In this document: in pieces, positions 8,199 to 18,118 of the stretch
Numbering within the stretch: the first letter of the stretch is position 1
How the letters are laid out: each line of letters opens with the position of its first letter
Assembly (NCBI RefSeq): GCF_002150005.2
Contig: NZ_MSPP01000001.1
Span: 930,001 to 994,000 of the forward strand
Length of the DNA: 64,000 bases
DNA from: Marivivens niveibacter
GTDB taxonomy: Bacteria; Pseudomonadota; Alphaproteobacteria; Rhodobacterales; Rhodobacteraceae
Direction of reading: 5' to 3'
The notes under the pieces: model-generated
What the model saw: only the letters and a program-made list of their open reading frames with translations
Told to the model about the DNA's origin: nothing
Databases searched by the model: none
Position numbers and translations under genes: made by a program

Positions 8199-8230
8199 AT
8201 ACCTGAATCTAATGGTCGGAATATATTTTC

Positions 8231-9064
8231 TTATCTTGGTTCGGCCTTCTCTGCCTGTTTGGCGGCATCCCACAGGGCGTCCATTTCCTCTAGGTTGCTG
8301 TGTTCGGGTGATGACCCTTTGGCGTTTAGGGCGTCCTCTACCGCATTGAAGCGGCGTATGAATTTTGCGTTGGTGCGGCGTAGGGCGGCCTCTGGGTCGA
8401 CGTTCATGTGCCGTGCAAGGTTCGCCATGACGAACAGCAGATCGCCCATTTCCTCTTCGACCTCGTCTTGGGTCAGAGTGTCGCGGGCTTCGACCAATTC
8501 TTTGGATTCTTCGATGATTTTGTCGATGACTTCATCGGTGGATGGCCAATCGAATCCGACCCGCGCGGCGCGTTTTTGCAATTTCATCGCGCGCAGTAGG
8601 GCGGGCAATCCGGGGGCGACGCCGTCCAATACGCGGGTTTCGGATTTGGCGGCGCGCTCTGCGGCCTTTACGGCCTCCCATCTGTCGACCTGATCGTCGG
8701 CGGAAAAATCATTGCCTTCGCTACCGAACACATGGGGGTGGCGGGATACCATTTTATCACTGATCGATTTGATCACGTCGTTGATGTCGAAATACCCAGC
8801 CTCATCCGCCATTTGGGCGTGGAACACCGATTGAAACAGCAGATCGCCCAATTCGCCGCGCAGTTCGTCCCATGCGTTGCGTTCGATAGCATCGGCGACC
8901 TCATAGGCCTCTTCGATCGTGTAGGGCGCGATGGACGCGAAATTCTGTTCCACGTCCCATGGGCAGCCGCCTTTGGGGTCGCGCAGGCGGCGCATGATTT
9001 CGATCAGACGCTCCATCCCGCCGTTTGGATCATGCACGATTGCGTCAGATTGGGATTGGTTCAT
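8231..9064 (-). CDS. mazG: Nucleoside triphosphate pyrophosphohydrolase MazG
   Basis: Cytoplasmic enzyme hydrolysing non-canonical or excess NTPs to NMP and pyrophosphate. Two MazG repeats are visible. The first runs from about residue 15 with RLRDPKGGCPWDVEQ, then EEAYEVADAIE and ELRGELGDLLFQSVFHA; the second carries ESKELVEARDTL and EEEMGDLLFVMANLARH. The EExxE/ExxD metal-binding pattern is intact in both. 277 residues fits the two-domain MazG. It shares a divergent gap of 66 bases with the M20 amidohydrolase. Start ATG 9064. Confidence 0.95.
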   Translation of the reverse strand: MNQSQSDAIVHDPNGGMERLIEIMRRLRDPKGGCPWDVEQNFASIAPYTIEEAYEVADAIERNAWDELRGELGDLLFQSVFHAQMADEAGYFDINDVIKSISDKMVSRHPHVFGSEGNDFSADDQVDRWEAVKAAERAAKSETRVLDGVAPGLPALLRAMKLQKRAARVGFDWPSTDEVIDKIIEESKELVEARDTLTQDEVEEEMGDLLFVMANLARHMNVDPEAALRRTNAKFIRRFNAVEDALNAKGSSPEHSNLEEMDALWDAAKQAEKAEPR

Positions 9065-9130
9065 TGCGGCCCACCGAAAATTAGAGTTTGGTCAGCCCAA
9101 AGGTATTCACACAATCCCAAGAGTCCACCC

Positions 9131-10294
9131 ATGCCCGTATTGAACCGCATCGCTGATTTCGCCGCCGACATGGCCGAATGGCGTCAGCATCTGCACAAAC
9201 ATCCCGAACTGGGGTTCGATTGCCATAATACGGCGGCCTTTGTTGTAGATCGTCTGCGCGAATTTGGCATCACGGACATTCACACAGGCATCGCGACCAG
9301 CGGCGTTGTCGCGATTATCGAAGGGCAGGGTGATGGAGCCACGATTGGCCTGCGCGCGGATATGGATGCGTTGCCGATTATCGAAGATACGGGGGTGGAA
9401 TACGAATCCGTCCACCACGGAAAAATGCACGCTTGCGGGCACGATGGGCACACGGCGATGTTGCTGGGCGCCGCGAAATATCTGGCAGAGACGCGCAATT
9501 TTGCGGGCCGCGTTGCCTTGATTTTCCAACCAGCCGAAGAGGCTGGCGGCGGCGCAGGCGTCATGGTGAAAGAGGGCGTGTTGGATCGTTTCAACATTTC
9601 CCGCATCTTTGCCTTGCACACACGGCCCGGCGTGGCGTTGGGGGAATTCTATACGACCCCCGGACCGATTATGGCCGCGGTGGATGCATTCGATATTCAT
9701 GTCAAAGGTGTCGGCGGTCACGTCGCCCACCACGAAGCTGCTCGCGATCCGATCGTTGCAGCCTGCGCCATCACAACAGCCATTCAGACGATTGTCAGCC
9801 GCAGCCGCGCGGCAGAGGATGATTTGGTCGTTTCTGTCTCTCAAATCCACACAGGTTCGGCCGACAATATCATCCCTGACACGGCCTATATTAATGGCAC
9901 TGTCCGCACCTTTGGCCGTGATGTGCAGGGCATGGTCAAACGCCGTTTGGCGGAAATCGTTGCAGGCACCGCAGCCGCCTATGGGGTCGAGGCAGAGCTG
10001 GATTATCTGGATGACTATCCGCCCACCATCAATGACGAGGCCGAAACTGAATTTGCTACCTGCGTTGCGCGGTCGATTGTTGGCGATGATAAAGTCGACG
10101 ACAAAGGCCACAAAGAAATGGGCGCCGAGGATTTTTCCTTCTTCCTAGAAAACCGTCCTGGGGCTTATCTGTTCCTAGGCAATGGGGATACAGCACAGGT
10201 GCATCACCCGAAATTCAACTTTGATGACCGCTCTGCACCGTATGGAGCCAGCTATTTCGCGCGGTTGGTCGAAATGGCCCAACCTAGGGGTTGA
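9131..10294 (+). CDS. M20-family metal-dependent amidohydrolase (hippurate / N-acyl-amino-acid hydrolase type)
   Basis: Hydrolyses N-acylated amino acids; cytoplasmic, two metal ions. Metal and catalytic motifs are in order: LRADMDALPI (about residue 80), MHACGHDGHTAMLLG (about 100), FQPAEEAGGGAGVMV (about 138), MGAEDFSFFL (about 335) and a His-rich end VHHPKFNFDD. 387 residues from ATG 9131 is the usual length; the same frame is open further upstream, but the conserved N-terminus begins at MPVLNRIADF. Followed by an agmatinase-family gene, so a joint role in nitrogen recovery from amides is possible. Exact substrate is not determined. Confidence 0.9.
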   Translation: MPVLNRIADFAADMAEWRQHLHKHPELGFDCHNTAAFVVDRLREFGITDIHTGIATSGVVAIIEGQGDGATIGLRADMDALPIIEDTGVEYESVHHGKMHACGHDGHTAMLLGAAKYLAETRNFAGRVALIFQPAEEAGGGAGVMVKEGVLDRFNISRIFALHTRPGVALGEFYTTPGPIMAAVDAFDIHVKGVGGHVAHHEAARDPIVAACAITTAIQTIVSRSRAAEDDLVVSVSQIHTGSADNIIPDTAYINGTVRTFGRDVQGMVKRRLAEIVAGTAAAYGVEAELDYLDDYPPTINDEAETEFATCVARSIVGDDKVDDKGHKEMGAEDFSFFLENRPGAYLFLGNGDTAQVHHPKFNFDDRSAPYGASYFARLVEMAQPRG

Positions 10295-10351
10295 CCCGTG
10301 GCTGTGAAATCGGCCAATTGGATTTGATCAAATTTTTAGATGGGGGCCGTC

Positions 10352-11314
10352 ATGGCGCTGGAAGACGCAAAAAAACAGATCGATTTGGCATTTACGCGCA
10401 AAGATCGCAAAGGGTTGGCCTATGAAAACGCCTTTGGCGGGGCGACGTCGTTTTTGCGCCGCGAATATTCCAAAGATCTGACTGGCGTTGATATCGCGGT
10501 CACGGGCGTTCCGTTCGATCAGGCGGTGACGAACCGCACAGGCACCCGTTTTGGCCCCCGCGCAATCCGCGAAGCATCGACCCTACAGCCCTATGATCCG
10601 CCCATTGGATGGGGATTTGATCCGCTGGGCGATTTTTCGATCATCGACTATGGCGATTTGGCGTTTGATTACGCACATACGCCCAGTTTTCCGCCGCTGC
10701 TGACGGATCATATCAGCACGATTTTGTCGGCAGGCGCGGCTTCGGTAACGCTGGGCGGCGATCATTCGATCACTTTGCCGATCCTAAAGGCCTACGCTGA
10801 AAAATACGGGCCAATGTCCGTGATCCAGTTCGATGCACATTCCGACCTATGGGCCGACGATGATTTCGACCGGATCGACCACGGCACGTTTATGTATAAG
10901 GCCGTGAAACTAGGCTATGTAGATCCCAAACGGTCTGTTCAGATTGGTATCCGCACCGAATGCGACGATTACCTGGGGATGCACTATATCGACGCGCGGT
11001 CGGTGCATGAAATGGGTCTGCCTTGGGTCATTGAACGGGCGAAATCCATCGTAGGGCAAAACCCGACCTATGTGACCTTTGACATCGACGCGCTGGATCC
11101 AGCGTTTGCGCCTGGTACGGGAACGCCCGTTTGGGGCGGATTGGCCAGTTGGCAGGCAGCAGCGTTGTTGCGCGATCTGGCGGGGATCAACATGGTCGGC
11201 GGCGATGTGGTTGAGGTGTCGCCCCCATTTGATCACGGTAACATCACAGCCGTCGCAGGCGCCCATGTCGCGATGGAGCTGTGCTGTCTGAACCTATGGA
11301 ATAAACGTAAATGA
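10352..11314 (+). CDS. speB: Agmatinase / ureohydrolase family protein
   Basis: Binuclear manganese hydrolase that releases urea from agmatine or a related guanidino compound. The ligand motifs are complete: GGDHSITLP, QFDAHSDLW and FDIDALDPAFAPGTGTP followed by WGG. The start at 10352 (320 aa) has a strong GGGGG ribosome-binding site 7 bases upstream; a start 4 codons earlier is possible. The stop overlaps the ATG of the DUF1499 gene (ATGA), so the two are coupled. Family members act on agmatine, guanidinobutyrate or guanidinopropionate, so the substrate is uncertain. Confidence 0.9.
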   Translation: MALEDAKKQIDLAFTRKDRKGLAYENAFGGATSFLRREYSKDLTGVDIAVTGVPFDQAVTNRTGTRFGPRAIREASTLQPYDPPIGWGFDPLGDFSIIDYGDLAFDYAHTPSFPPLLTDHISTILSAGAASVTLGGDHSITLPILKAYAEKYGPMSVIQFDAHSDLWADDDFDRIDHGTFMYKAVKLGYVDPKRSVQIGIRTECDDYLGMHYIDARSVHEMGLPWVIERAKSIVGQNPTYVTFDIDALDPAFAPGTGTPVWGGLASWQAAALLRDLAGINMVGGDVVEVSPPFDHGNITAVAGAHVAMELCCLNLWNKRK

Positions 11315-11733
11315 AAATTGTTGCTTTGATTGTCGCGCTGTTTTTGGGGTTTGCCGCCTATGTTCGGTTGGCCCCATTAGACGCGCAGCGATTTTTCAAA
11401 CGAAACGATGCCGCAGATACGGGCGGGATCGGTGAATATCCTTTAGACGGCGGGTACGCGATCGTGCGTGAAAACACGACAGACGCGTTGGAACGGATCA
11501 AGGCCGCAGCACTCGCCACAGATCGGACAGGGTTGTTTGCAGGGTCGGTGCAAGATGGGCATATGCTGTTTGTAACTCGCAGTGCGCTCTGGGGATTTCC
11601 TGATTACACGAACGTCTATATCAACGATGAAGGTCTGTTGGTTGTGTCTGGCCATTTACGGTTTGGCCGTAGCGATCTGGGCGTAAATCAGCGGCGCGTG
11701 ACCGAATGGCTGACCGTTGCGGGGCTAAGCTGA
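11311..11733 (+). CDS. DUF1499 domain protein
   Basis: 140-residue protein with one N-terminal hydrophobic segment (residues 3-22, a membrane anchor or uncleaved signal), followed by a DUF1499 domain that includes TRSALWGFPDYTNVYI and the C-terminal LRFGRSDLGVNQRRVTEWL, which is typical of that family. Function is unknown; some members occur near photosynthesis or stress genes. Its start overlaps the end of speB by 4 bases, and prfA begins 38 bases after it. Confidence 0.8.
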   Translation: MKIVALIVALFLGFAAYVRLAPLDAQRFFKRNDAADTGGIGEYPLDGGYAIVRENTTDALERIKAAALATDRTGLFAGSVQDGHMLFVTRSALWGFPDYTNVYINDEGLLVVSGHLRFGRSDLGVNQRRVTEWLTVAGLS

Positions 11734-11771
11734 CTTGACGCCGCGCGGGGCCTGCGCCATTGCAGTGAACC

Positions 11772-12827
11772 ATGATACCTAGTGATAAACTCGACCAGAT
11801 TATTTCACGCTTTCAGTTTCTAGAGGCGAAACTGAACGGCGGTGTTGACCCATCCGAAATCGCGGCCCTGTCGCGCGAATATTCGGAATTGGAACCTGTG
11901 GTGAAAACCGTTCAGGGCTACCGTCAGATTGTCGCCGACATCGCCGAGGCCGAAGAAATGATGTCGGACCCCGACATGCGCGCCTTGGCCGAAGAAGAAC
12001 TGCCAGAGCTGCGCACCGCGTTGGAAACGGCGGAACATGATGTTCAGCTGGCTCTGCTGCCCAAAGATGCCGCCGATGGCCGCCCTGCGATTATGGAAAT
12101 CCGCCCGGGGACAGGCGGGGATGAAGCATCGCTGTTCGCTGGTGATCTGTTGCGCATGTATCAGCGCTATTCCGAAGATCAGGGTTGGAAATTCGAAATC
12201 CTAGAACAGTCGGAAACCGAATTAGGCGGTATCAAAGAGGTCGTCGCGCGTATCGCAGGTGATGGCGTTTTCGCCCGCATGAAATACGAATCCGGCGTCC
12301 ACCGCGTTCAGCGCGTTCCGGAAACAGAAAGCGGCGGGCGTATCCATACCTCGGCCGCGACGGTCGCTGTGTTGCCAGAGGCAGAGGACGTGGACATTCA
12401 GATCAACGCCAATGACATTCGCATTGATACCATGCGGTCATCGGGCGCGGGTGGTCAGCACGTGAACACCACCGATTCCGCGGTACGGATCACGCACATC
12501 CCGTCGGGCATTGTTGTGACCAGTTCGGAAAAATCGCAGCACCGTAACCGCGAAATTGCGATGCAGGTTCTGAAAACGCGCCTGTTCGATCTGGAACGCC
12601 AAAAGGCACATGACGAACGGTCCGAAAGCCGCAAAAGTCAGGTGGGATCGGGCGATCGTTCTGAACGCATCCGTACCTATAATTTCCCGCAGGGCCGTAT
12701 GACGGATCACCGCATTAACCTGACGCTGTATTCGCTGGATAAGGTCATGCAGGGCGATCTGGAAGAAACCATTGATGCGCTGATCGCTGATGCTCAAGCC
12801 ACCATGTTGGCAGAGTTGAACGGATGA
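11772..12827 (+). CDS. prfA: Peptide chain release factor 1
   Basis: Terminates translation at UAA and UAG. The catalytic GGQ loop is present in [17 protein letters not shown] (about residues 228-244); the upstream [18 protein letters not shown] and [12 protein letters not shown] are class-I release-factor landmarks. 351 residues is the expected length. Its stop overlaps the prmC start by 4 bases (ATGA), the classic prfA-prmC pair in which PrmC methylates the GGQ glutamine of PrfA. Confidence 0.98.
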   Translation: MIPSDKLDQIISRFQFLEAKLNGGVDPSEIAALSREYSELEPVVKTVQGYRQIVADIAEAEEMMSDPDMRALAEEELPELRTALETAEHDVQLALLPKDAADGRPAIMEIRPGTGGDEASLFAGDLLRMYQRYSEDQGWKFEILEQSETELGGIKEVVARIAGDGVFARMKYESGVHRVQRVPETESGGRIHTSAATVAVLPEAEDVDIQINANDIRIDTMRSSGAGGQHVNTTDSAVRITHIPSGIVVTSSEKSQHRNREIAMQVLKTRLFDLERQKAHDERSESRKSQVGSGDRSERIRTYNFPQGRMTDHRINLTLYSLDKVMQGDLEETIDALIADAQATMLAELNG

Positions 12828-13660
12828 CCACGGGTTCGGTACTGCTAGCCAAAGGCGTGCGCCAGCTAACGGATGCGGGCGTGCCAAATGCGCCGCGCGA
12901 TGCGCGCCGTTTGTTGGCTCATGCCACGGGCGTTGACGCGGGGCGTTTGACACTGATCTTACCAGAGGAAGTCACCGAAGCCGCAGAGGCGCGTTTCGCC
13001 GCCGTTCTACAACGCCGCGCCGCGCGTGAACCCGTGTCGCACATTCTGGGCTATCGCGAATTTTACGGCCGTAAATTCAAGGTGAACCGCCACGTACTAG
13101 ACCCGCGCCCCGAAACCGAAATCTTGATCGAGGTTGCGTTGCAACAGCCCTATGGCGGTGTCATCGATCTGGGCACTGGGTCGGGCTGTATTTTGCTGAC
13201 GTTGCTGGCCGAAACAGAAGGTGCCCAAGGCATCGGCATTGATCTGTCTGAAGACGCTTGTTTGATCGCAGAACAAAACGCGATTGCGCTGGGGTTGGAG
13301 CATCGCGCAGCCGTGCTGCGGTCATCGTGGTTTGACGGGTTGCAAGGCCAAGTCGATCTGATTGTGTCGAACCCGCCCTATATTGCGCCTGTTGAGATGT
13401 CCGATCTATCGCCTGAAGTGCATGATTTTGAACCGCATATGGCGCTGACGGATGGTGTAGATGGGCTAAGTGCCTATCGTGAAATCGTAGCGCGTGCGCC
13501 TGATTATCTGGTGGCCGAGGGCCGTATTATTTTCGAAATCGGACCAACGCAGGGGGCTCCTGTATCGCAATTGCTAACGGCGGCTGGGTTTGGACAAGTT
13601 CAGGTCATTCAAGACCTTGATGGGCGCGACCGTGTCGTTTGTGCCGTAAAACCGTCTTAA
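12824..13660 (+). CDS. prmC: Release factor glutamine methyltransferase
   Basis: S-adenosylmethionine-dependent enzyme that methylates the glutamine of the release-factor GGQ motif. A helical N-terminal domain (about 1-85, with [16 protein letters not shown]) precedes a Rossmann methyltransferase domain with [13 protein letters not shown] and the catalytic [12 protein letters not shown]. 278 residues is normal. Translationally coupled to prfA. About 200 bases without a gene follow before the DUF4167 gene. Confidence 0.96.
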   Translation: MTTGSVLLAKGVRQLTDAGVPNAPRDARRLLAHATGVDAGRLTLILPEEVTEAAEARFAAVLQRRAAREPVSHILGYREFYGRKFKVNRHVLDPRPETEILIEVALQQPYGGVIDLGTGSGCILLTLLAETEGAQGIGIDLSEDACLIAEQNAIALGLEHRAAVLRSSWFDGLQGQVDLIVSNPPYIAPVEMSDLSPEVHDFEPHMALTDGVDGLSAYREIVARAPDYLVAEGRIIFEIGPTQGAPVSQLLTAAGFGQVQVIQDLDGRDRVVCAVKPS

Positions 13661-13861
13661 AAGAATATAAAACATCCAAAAAAGGTGATTTTAGGTAATT
13701 AAGGCTTGTCATTCCTGACCAGCTTTGTTTACTCAGACACATCGCACGGTTGGTGGCCTTGGCCCCCCGACGATATTAGCCAGAACATCGCACGGCATTT
13801 TGTTCCCCGCTGGGGGAAACGCCAGAGCGCAACGCATATTACGCTGCACGAAAGCACGTTC

Positions 13862-14431
13862 ATGAGATCATCGAAATCCCGGTCGCGCGGTAAGAACCGC
13901 AATAATCGTCCTTCGGGCGGTAACATTATCAACCGCGTCTTTGACAGCTCTGGTCCGGACGGCAAAGTTCGCGGCACGCCGCAGCAAATCATTGATAAAT
14001 ATAACCAGTTACACCGTGACGCCCAATTGTCGGGCGACCGTGTTGCTGCTGAAAACTTTGCCCAGCACGCAGAACACTATCTGCGTCTTTTGGCCGAAGC
14101 CCAGCGTGAAGTTGAAAAAGCACGCGAAGAGCAAGAAGAAGCAAATCGTCAGCGTCAGGCCGAACGTGACCGCGAACGCGCAGAGCGTTTGAAAGCCCAA
14201 GAAGAGGCCGCAAACGGTTCGGGCGAACAACCCGATGTTGTCGAAGCGCAAGCCTCTGAAAACACTGACAGCGGTTTGGTGGAGACGCCAGAAAGCGCCG
14301 ATAAACCAGCGGCACCAGCCGAGGAAAAGAAAAAACCAGCACGTAAGCCACGTGCCCGCAAACCGCGACCAAAACCAGAGGCTGACGCCCCTGCAAAACC
14401 TGCGGATGATAGCGCGGCGGCAGCAGAATAA
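13862..14431 (+). CDS. DUF4167 domain protein with low-complexity basic/acidic tail
   Basis: 189 residues from ATG 13862. The first 20 residues are strongly basic (SSKSRSRGKNRNNRPSGG). The DUF4167 domain follows (about 22-80: VFDSSGPDGKVRGTPQQ, then YNQLHRDAQLSGDRVAAENF and HAEHYLRLL), leading into a charged coiled coil (E/R/Q-rich, 80-120). The tail is a Pro/Ala/Lys/Glu low-complexity stretch with KPARKPRARKPRPKP. The family is alphaproteobacterial and uncharacterised; the composition suggests nucleic-acid binding, which is inference. An earlier start at 13706 gives a non-conserved extension and is rejected. Confidence 0.85.
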   Translation: MRSSKSRSRGKNRNNRPSGGNIINRVFDSSGPDGKVRGTPQQIIDKYNQLHRDAQLSGDRVAAENFAQHAEHYLRLLAEAQREVEKAREEQEEANRQRQAERDRERAERLKAQEEAANGSGEQPDVVEAQASENTDSGLVETPESADKPAAPAEEKKKPARKPRARKPRPKPEADAPAKPADDSAAAAE

Positions 14432-14433
14432 AC

Positions 14434-14467
14434 AAAAACCCGGTCAGTTTTGATCGGGTTTTTTTAT
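14434..14467 (+). terminator. Intrinsic terminator between the DUF4167 gene and tag
   Basis: An 11- to 13-bp stem (AAACCCGGTCA with TGATCGGGTTT, one G-T wobble) with a 4-base loop, followed by a run of T to 14465. It begins 3 bases after the DUF4167 stop. The tag ribosome-binding site starts directly behind the T-run. Confidence 0.85.
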
Positions 14468-14479
14468 GGGGGGAAGGTT

Positions 14480-15082
14480 TTGGACACTCAGGTCACATCA
14501 GATGGTCATGCGCGATGCGCGTGGTGCACCGCAACGGACGGCTACATCTCATATCATGATGATGATTGGGGCTGGCCTGTATCGGATGATCAGAAATTAT
14601 TCGAAAAACTGACGCTGGAATCGTTTCAATCTGGGCTAAGTTGGCGGACCATCTTGGAAAAACGCGACGGGTTCAAAACGTGTTTTACCAACTTTGATTT
14701 CCATAAGATTGCACAGTTTGATGATCGTGATGTGGAACGGTTGGTGTTGGACGCATCGATTGTCCGGCATCGCGGCAAAATTACGGCCACCATCAATAAC
14801 GCTAATTTGGCGATCGCCGCGCAGCAAGATTATGGATCACTGGCGCGTTATCTATGGTCATTTGCCGATCCAAATGATTTGGGGTCGGGGACCGAACAAC
14901 GCAGCACGTCACCTGCAGCCCAAGCGATGTCCAAACAGATGAAAAAAGACGGCTGGAAATTTTTTGGCCCCACAACAGCCTATGCGTTTATGCAGGCCGC
15001 TGGAATGGTAAATGATCATGCGGTTGGGTGCGTAAACCGCGATGCAGCAACCAAAGCACAGGCGGAGTTTGATCGCCCTTAA
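14480..15082 (+). CDS. tag: DNA-3-methyladenine glycosylase I
   Basis: Excises 3-methyladenine from alkylated DNA. The helix-hairpin-helix glycosylase features of Tag are clear: [20 protein letters not shown] (about 15-34), [30 protein letters not shown] and the C-terminal [19 protein letters not shown]; zinc ligands Cys16 and a C-terminal His and Cys (GCVN) are visible. No ATG is available in frame; a TTG at 14480 (200 aa) with a GGGGGGAAGG site 6-8 bases upstream fits the family length. The gene sits immediately behind an intrinsic terminator with no room for a promoter. Its 3' end overlaps the convergent rsmA by 4 bases. Confidence 0.92.
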   Translation: MDTQVTSDGHARCAWCTATDGYISYHDDDWGWPVSDDQKLFEKLTLESFQSGLSWRTILEKRDGFKTCFTNFDFHKIAQFDDRDVERLVLDASIVRHRGKITATINNANLAIAAQQDYGSLARYLWSFADPNDLGSGTEQRSTSPAAQAMSKQMKKDGWKFFGPTTAYAFMQAAGMVNDHAVGCVNRDAATKAQAEFDRP

Positions 15083-15918
15083 CCTTTGATCGATCGAGCC
15101 AATGCGCAGAACTGTTCCAATCCGATCTGTTCGGCGCGGTCTGTGGGTTTTATGCCAGCAGCGATTAAATGATCTTCGATGTCTGGCGCTGCGCCTTTCA
15201 GCGATGCGCGTAACATTTTTCGGCGTTGGTTAAACGCAGCGGCGACCACGCGCGACAAGGTTGTGGCATCCGCAGGATAGCGCGGTTCTGGCAATGCTTT
15301 TAGATGCACCACGGCCGAAGAAACCTTGGGCGGTGGGGTAAAGGCCTGTGGTGGTAGGTCGATCACAATTCGCGCATCAGTGCGCCACTGGGCAAGGATC
15401 GCCAGACGGCCATAGGCTTTGCTACCTGGTTCGGCGACGATGCGCTGCGCGACCTCTTTTTGGAACATCAGGGTCAGGCTGTCCCAAAATGGTGGCCAAA
15501 CGTCAGGGGTCAGCCAACGCACCAACAATTCAGTGCCCACGTTATAAGGCAAGTTCGCAGCGATTTTAATAGGCGGCGTTAGATGTTCGAGTGGATTGAT
15601 TTCCAACGCGTCGCCATTGATGACCTGCAAGCGTCCGTCGTAGGCGTCCGAAATTTCCTGCAACGCAGGTAAACAGCGGGCATCCTTTTCGATGGCCAAA
15701 ACGCGGCGCGCGCCTTCGGCCAAAAGGCCTCGGGTCAAACCGCCGGGGCCGGGGCCGATCTCTAACACATCGGCATTGGTCAAATCACCTGCCTGACGTG
15801 CAATCTTTGCGGTCAGATTAAGATCCAGCAAAAAGTTTTGCCCCAGCGATTTCTTTGCAGAAAGCTGGTGGGTTGCGATCACGTCGCGAAGGGGCGGTAG
15901 ATTATCGATACGGGCCAT
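15079..15918 (-). CDS. rsmA: 16S rRNA (adenine1518/1519-N6)-dimethyltransferase
   Basis: Dimethylates the two adjacent adenines near the 3' end of 16S rRNA during small-subunit maturation. Motifs: [14 protein letters not shown], the SAM-binding [16 protein letters not shown], the catalytic [15 protein letters not shown], and [14 protein letters not shown] in the C-terminal domain. 279 residues is standard (KsgA). Last gene of the lptF-lptG-lptD-surA-pdxA-rsmA operon, 31 bases after pdxA. Converges on tag. Confidence 0.97.
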   Translation of the reverse strand: MARIDNLPPLRDVIATHQLSAKKSLGQNFLLDLNLTAKIARQAGDLTNADVLEIGPGPGGLTRGLLAEGARRVLAIEKDARCLPALQEISDAYDGRLQVINGDALEINPLEHLTPPIKIAANLPYNVGTELLVRWLTPDVWPPFWDSLTLMFQKEVAQRIVAEPGSKAYGRLAILAQWRTDARIVIDLPPQAFTPPPKVSSAVVHLKALPEPRYPADATTLSRVVAAAFNQRRKMLRASLKGAAPDIEDHLIAAGIKPTDRAEQIGLEQFCALARSIKG

Positions 15919-15949
15919 AGATGCCTTGTCTGCGGTTTTATCAGCGCGG

Positions 15950-16915
15950 TCAAGCGCCGCGCTGCGTTCCCATTTTATGGGCCATTTTCAGGGCAGCAAT
16001 CATCGACGATGGGTTTGCAATCCCTTTGCCTGCGATATCAAAGGCGGTCCCATGATCGGGCGATGTCCGCACAAAGGGTAGGCCCAAGGTCACATTCACA
16101 CCGTTATCGAAATCAATTGTCTTGATCGGGATAAGGGCCTGATCGTGATAGCCGCAAATCGCTGCGTCATAGGTTTGTCGCGCCCTTGCATGAAACATTG
16201 TGTCGGCGGGTAGGGGACCGCGAATATCGATGCCCTGCGCGGCTAAGGCTTCGACGGTTGGGATCATCCAATCCAATTCCTGCATCCCCATTTTCCCGCC
16301 TTCGCCTGCATGTGGATTCAGCCCCGCAACGACAATGCGCGGGTTTGGGATGCCAAAATCGCGGCGCAAAGCTGCGTGGGTGATCAAAACCGTGTCGGTC
16401 AGAACAGTCGCGGTAAAGGCGTTCGGGACATCCTCTAGCGCGATATGAATTGTTGCTGGTACAACACGCATGGCGTCGCTGGCCAACATCATCACGACCT
16501 GATCCACACCTGCTAAAGCCGCCAGAAATTCGGTATGGCCGGGGTAAGTGAAACCTGCGCCGTCGGCCAATGCCTTTTTATGGATCGGGGCGGTACAGAT
16601 CGCGCTACATTGGTCAGACCCGACCAAATTAACCCCTGTTTCGATTGAATCGATGACGCCCGCCGCATGAACGGGGGTCGCTGTCCCATGGGTTAATGGC
16701 GCACCGAAATCTTTGGGCAGAACCGGTAGATATTCGTGCGATAGCGATGCCGCTTGTTCAGGGTTTTCAACGGCTTTCCACGGCGTCCCAGCAGGTAAAT
16801 GGGTCGGGTCACCGATCCATAACATCGGAAAATCGGACTTTAGCGCGGCCCATGCTTTGGCAGCGATTTCGGGTCCGATACCGGCGGGTTCTCCGCAACT
16901 GATAGCAACGGTCAT
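15950..16915 (-). CDS. pdxA: 4-hydroxythreonine-4-phosphate dehydrogenase
   Basis: NAD-dependent oxidation in the DXP-dependent pathway to pyridoxal 5'-phosphate. Metal ligands and substrate residues are visible: [36 protein letters not shown] and [17 protein letters not shown]. The N-terminal [14 protein letters not shown] is the family start. 321 residues is normal. The start overlaps the surA stop by 4 bases; the surA-pdxA-rsmA order is widely conserved in proteobacteria. Confidence 0.97.
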   Translation of the reverse strand: MTVAISCGEPAGIGPEIAAKAWAALKSDFPMLWIGDPTHLPAGTPWKAVENPEQAASLSHEYLPVLPKDFGAPLTHGTATPVHAAGVIDSIETGVNLVGSDQCSAICTAPIHKKALADGAGFTYPGHTEFLAALAGVDQVVMMLASDAMRVVPATIHIALEDVPNAFTATVLTDTVLITHAALRRDFGIPNPRIVVAGLNPHAGEGGKMGMQELDWMIPTVEALAAQGIDIRGPLPADTMFHARARQTYDAAICGYHDQALIPIKTIDFDNGVNVTLGLPFVRTSPDHGTAFDIAGKGIANPSSMIAALKMAHKMGTQRGA

Positions 16916-18108
16916 TTGTAAACAATCACCGCATTGTCGCGTAATTCAGCTAACAACGTGTCAGCATAGCCATTTAGGATCTGGCTACGGACATTTGCAG
17001 TGATCGCTTCGCGGTCGACAGTACCCGCCGAGCGGTCACAGACCATCACCACAACCGCGGTTTGATTGTTGTTACGGGTAAGGTCTGTGGATATTTCCGA
17101 CACATCCAAACGGGCAATTTCCAATGCCAAATCGTTAGCAATCTGAGACGGCGCAGCGGTGATGCGTTCCACAGATGCGCCTGTAAAATCATTTGCTACG
17201 GTATACAAATCATCGCAGCGATCGACCTTTTGCGGAATTGCGGTGATCTGTTGGCGGAGCTCTGCTTTGTTCGGCAGCGACAGCATTGCATATTCGATTT
17301 GCGTTGGCGCGATAAACGCCCCCGAAGCTTCGCGGATCGACCGCATCTGCAAAATGGCGATCGCGCCATCCAGTTGCAGCGGCGGTGTTGCCTCGCCCGG
17401 TTTCAGGTTGGACAGCAGATTTTGCAAACCTTCGGGAAATTCAGTGATCGAACGCCAAGGCAAACGACCGCCATCTTCGCGGGTCCGGACAGCGGAATAT
17501 TCGGCGGCTGCGGCGGAAAATTCGCTGGTGGACCGAATTTGGCTAATGCGTTCGGCTAATGCCATCGCTTCGGCCATTTGGTCTTCGGGCGCTGGAATGA
17601 TGATTTCAGACAGCAGAACACTCAGGCTGCTGGTCGACCCTAGGGTATTCGCAACTTCGGCATCGATGTCTGAATCGGAAACAGTCACGTTAGATGCATA
17701 GGTGCGGCGGACGTAATCACGCCACACGCTGTTTGCTTTTACGTAATCGCGCAGGGTTTCGTAGGCGACACCTTCGGATGCCAATGCCGCCGTAAGTTCG
17801 GCTACGTTACGGCCCGTACGTCCTGCGAACTCTTCGATCGCGCTATTTAATGCTTCGTCGGTGATTGTCAGACCGCGCGTGGTAACAAAATCCAACCGAA
17901 GGCGATCATCAATCAACTGTTCGCGCGCGATGGTCGCAATGTCACCATTCGTGCCGAACAGGTCCAATAGGCGGGTGCGCTGATCCAATTCATAAGCGGT
18001 GATCGCGCTATCGTTCACGATAATCGCAGGGGAAAACAATCCTTGTGCCTGAACCGTGAAAGGCAGTCCAAGGGTTGCGGCAATAGCAAGCGATTTCAGC
18101 AATTTCAT
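16912..18108 (-). CDS. surA: Periplasmic chaperone / peptidyl-prolyl isomerase SurA
   Basis: Escorts unfolded outer-membrane proteins through the periplasm to the Bam complex. Signal peptide 1-22 (ends TVQAQG). The SurA N-terminal chaperone domain follows (about 24-150: IIVNDSAITAYELDQR), then a single parvulin domain (about 163-260: LLSEIIIPAP, REDGGRLPWRSITEFPEGL, KPGEATPPLQ). E. coli SurA has two parvulin domains; the alphaproteobacterial form with one is expected. Lies 10 bases after lptD, whose barrel it probably helps to fold. Confidence 0.93.
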   Translation of the reverse strand: MKLLKSLAIAATLGLPFTVQAQGLFSPAIIVNDSAITAYELDQRTRLLDLFGTNGDIATIAREQLIDDRLRLDFVTTRGLTITDEALNSAIEEFAGRTGRNVAELTAALASEGVAYETLRDYVKANSVWRDYVRRTYASNVTVSDSDIDAEVANTLGSTSSLSVLLSEIIIPAPEDQMAEAMALAERISQIRSTSEFSAAAAEYSAVRTREDGGRLPWRSITEFPEGLQNLLSNLKPGEATPPLQLDGAIAILQMRSIREASGAFIAPTQIEYAMLSLPNKAELRQQITAIPQKVDRCDDLYTVANDFTGASVERITAAPSQIANDLALEIARLDVSEISTDLTRNNNQTAVVVMVCDRSAGTVDREAITANVRSQILNGYADTLLAELRDNAVIVYK

Positions 18109-18118
18109 TTTCGCCTCG

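Noticed and set aside
8732-9130. N-terminal extension of the M20 amidohydrolase
   Set aside because: It runs antisense through mazG; the conserved start is at 9131.
9107-10111. 334-codon open frame antisense to the M20 amidohydrolase
   Set aside because: The plus-strand protein has complete catalytic motifs; the antisense frame has a composition typical of shadow frames (many Asn, His, Arg, Gly in no recognisable order) and no motif.
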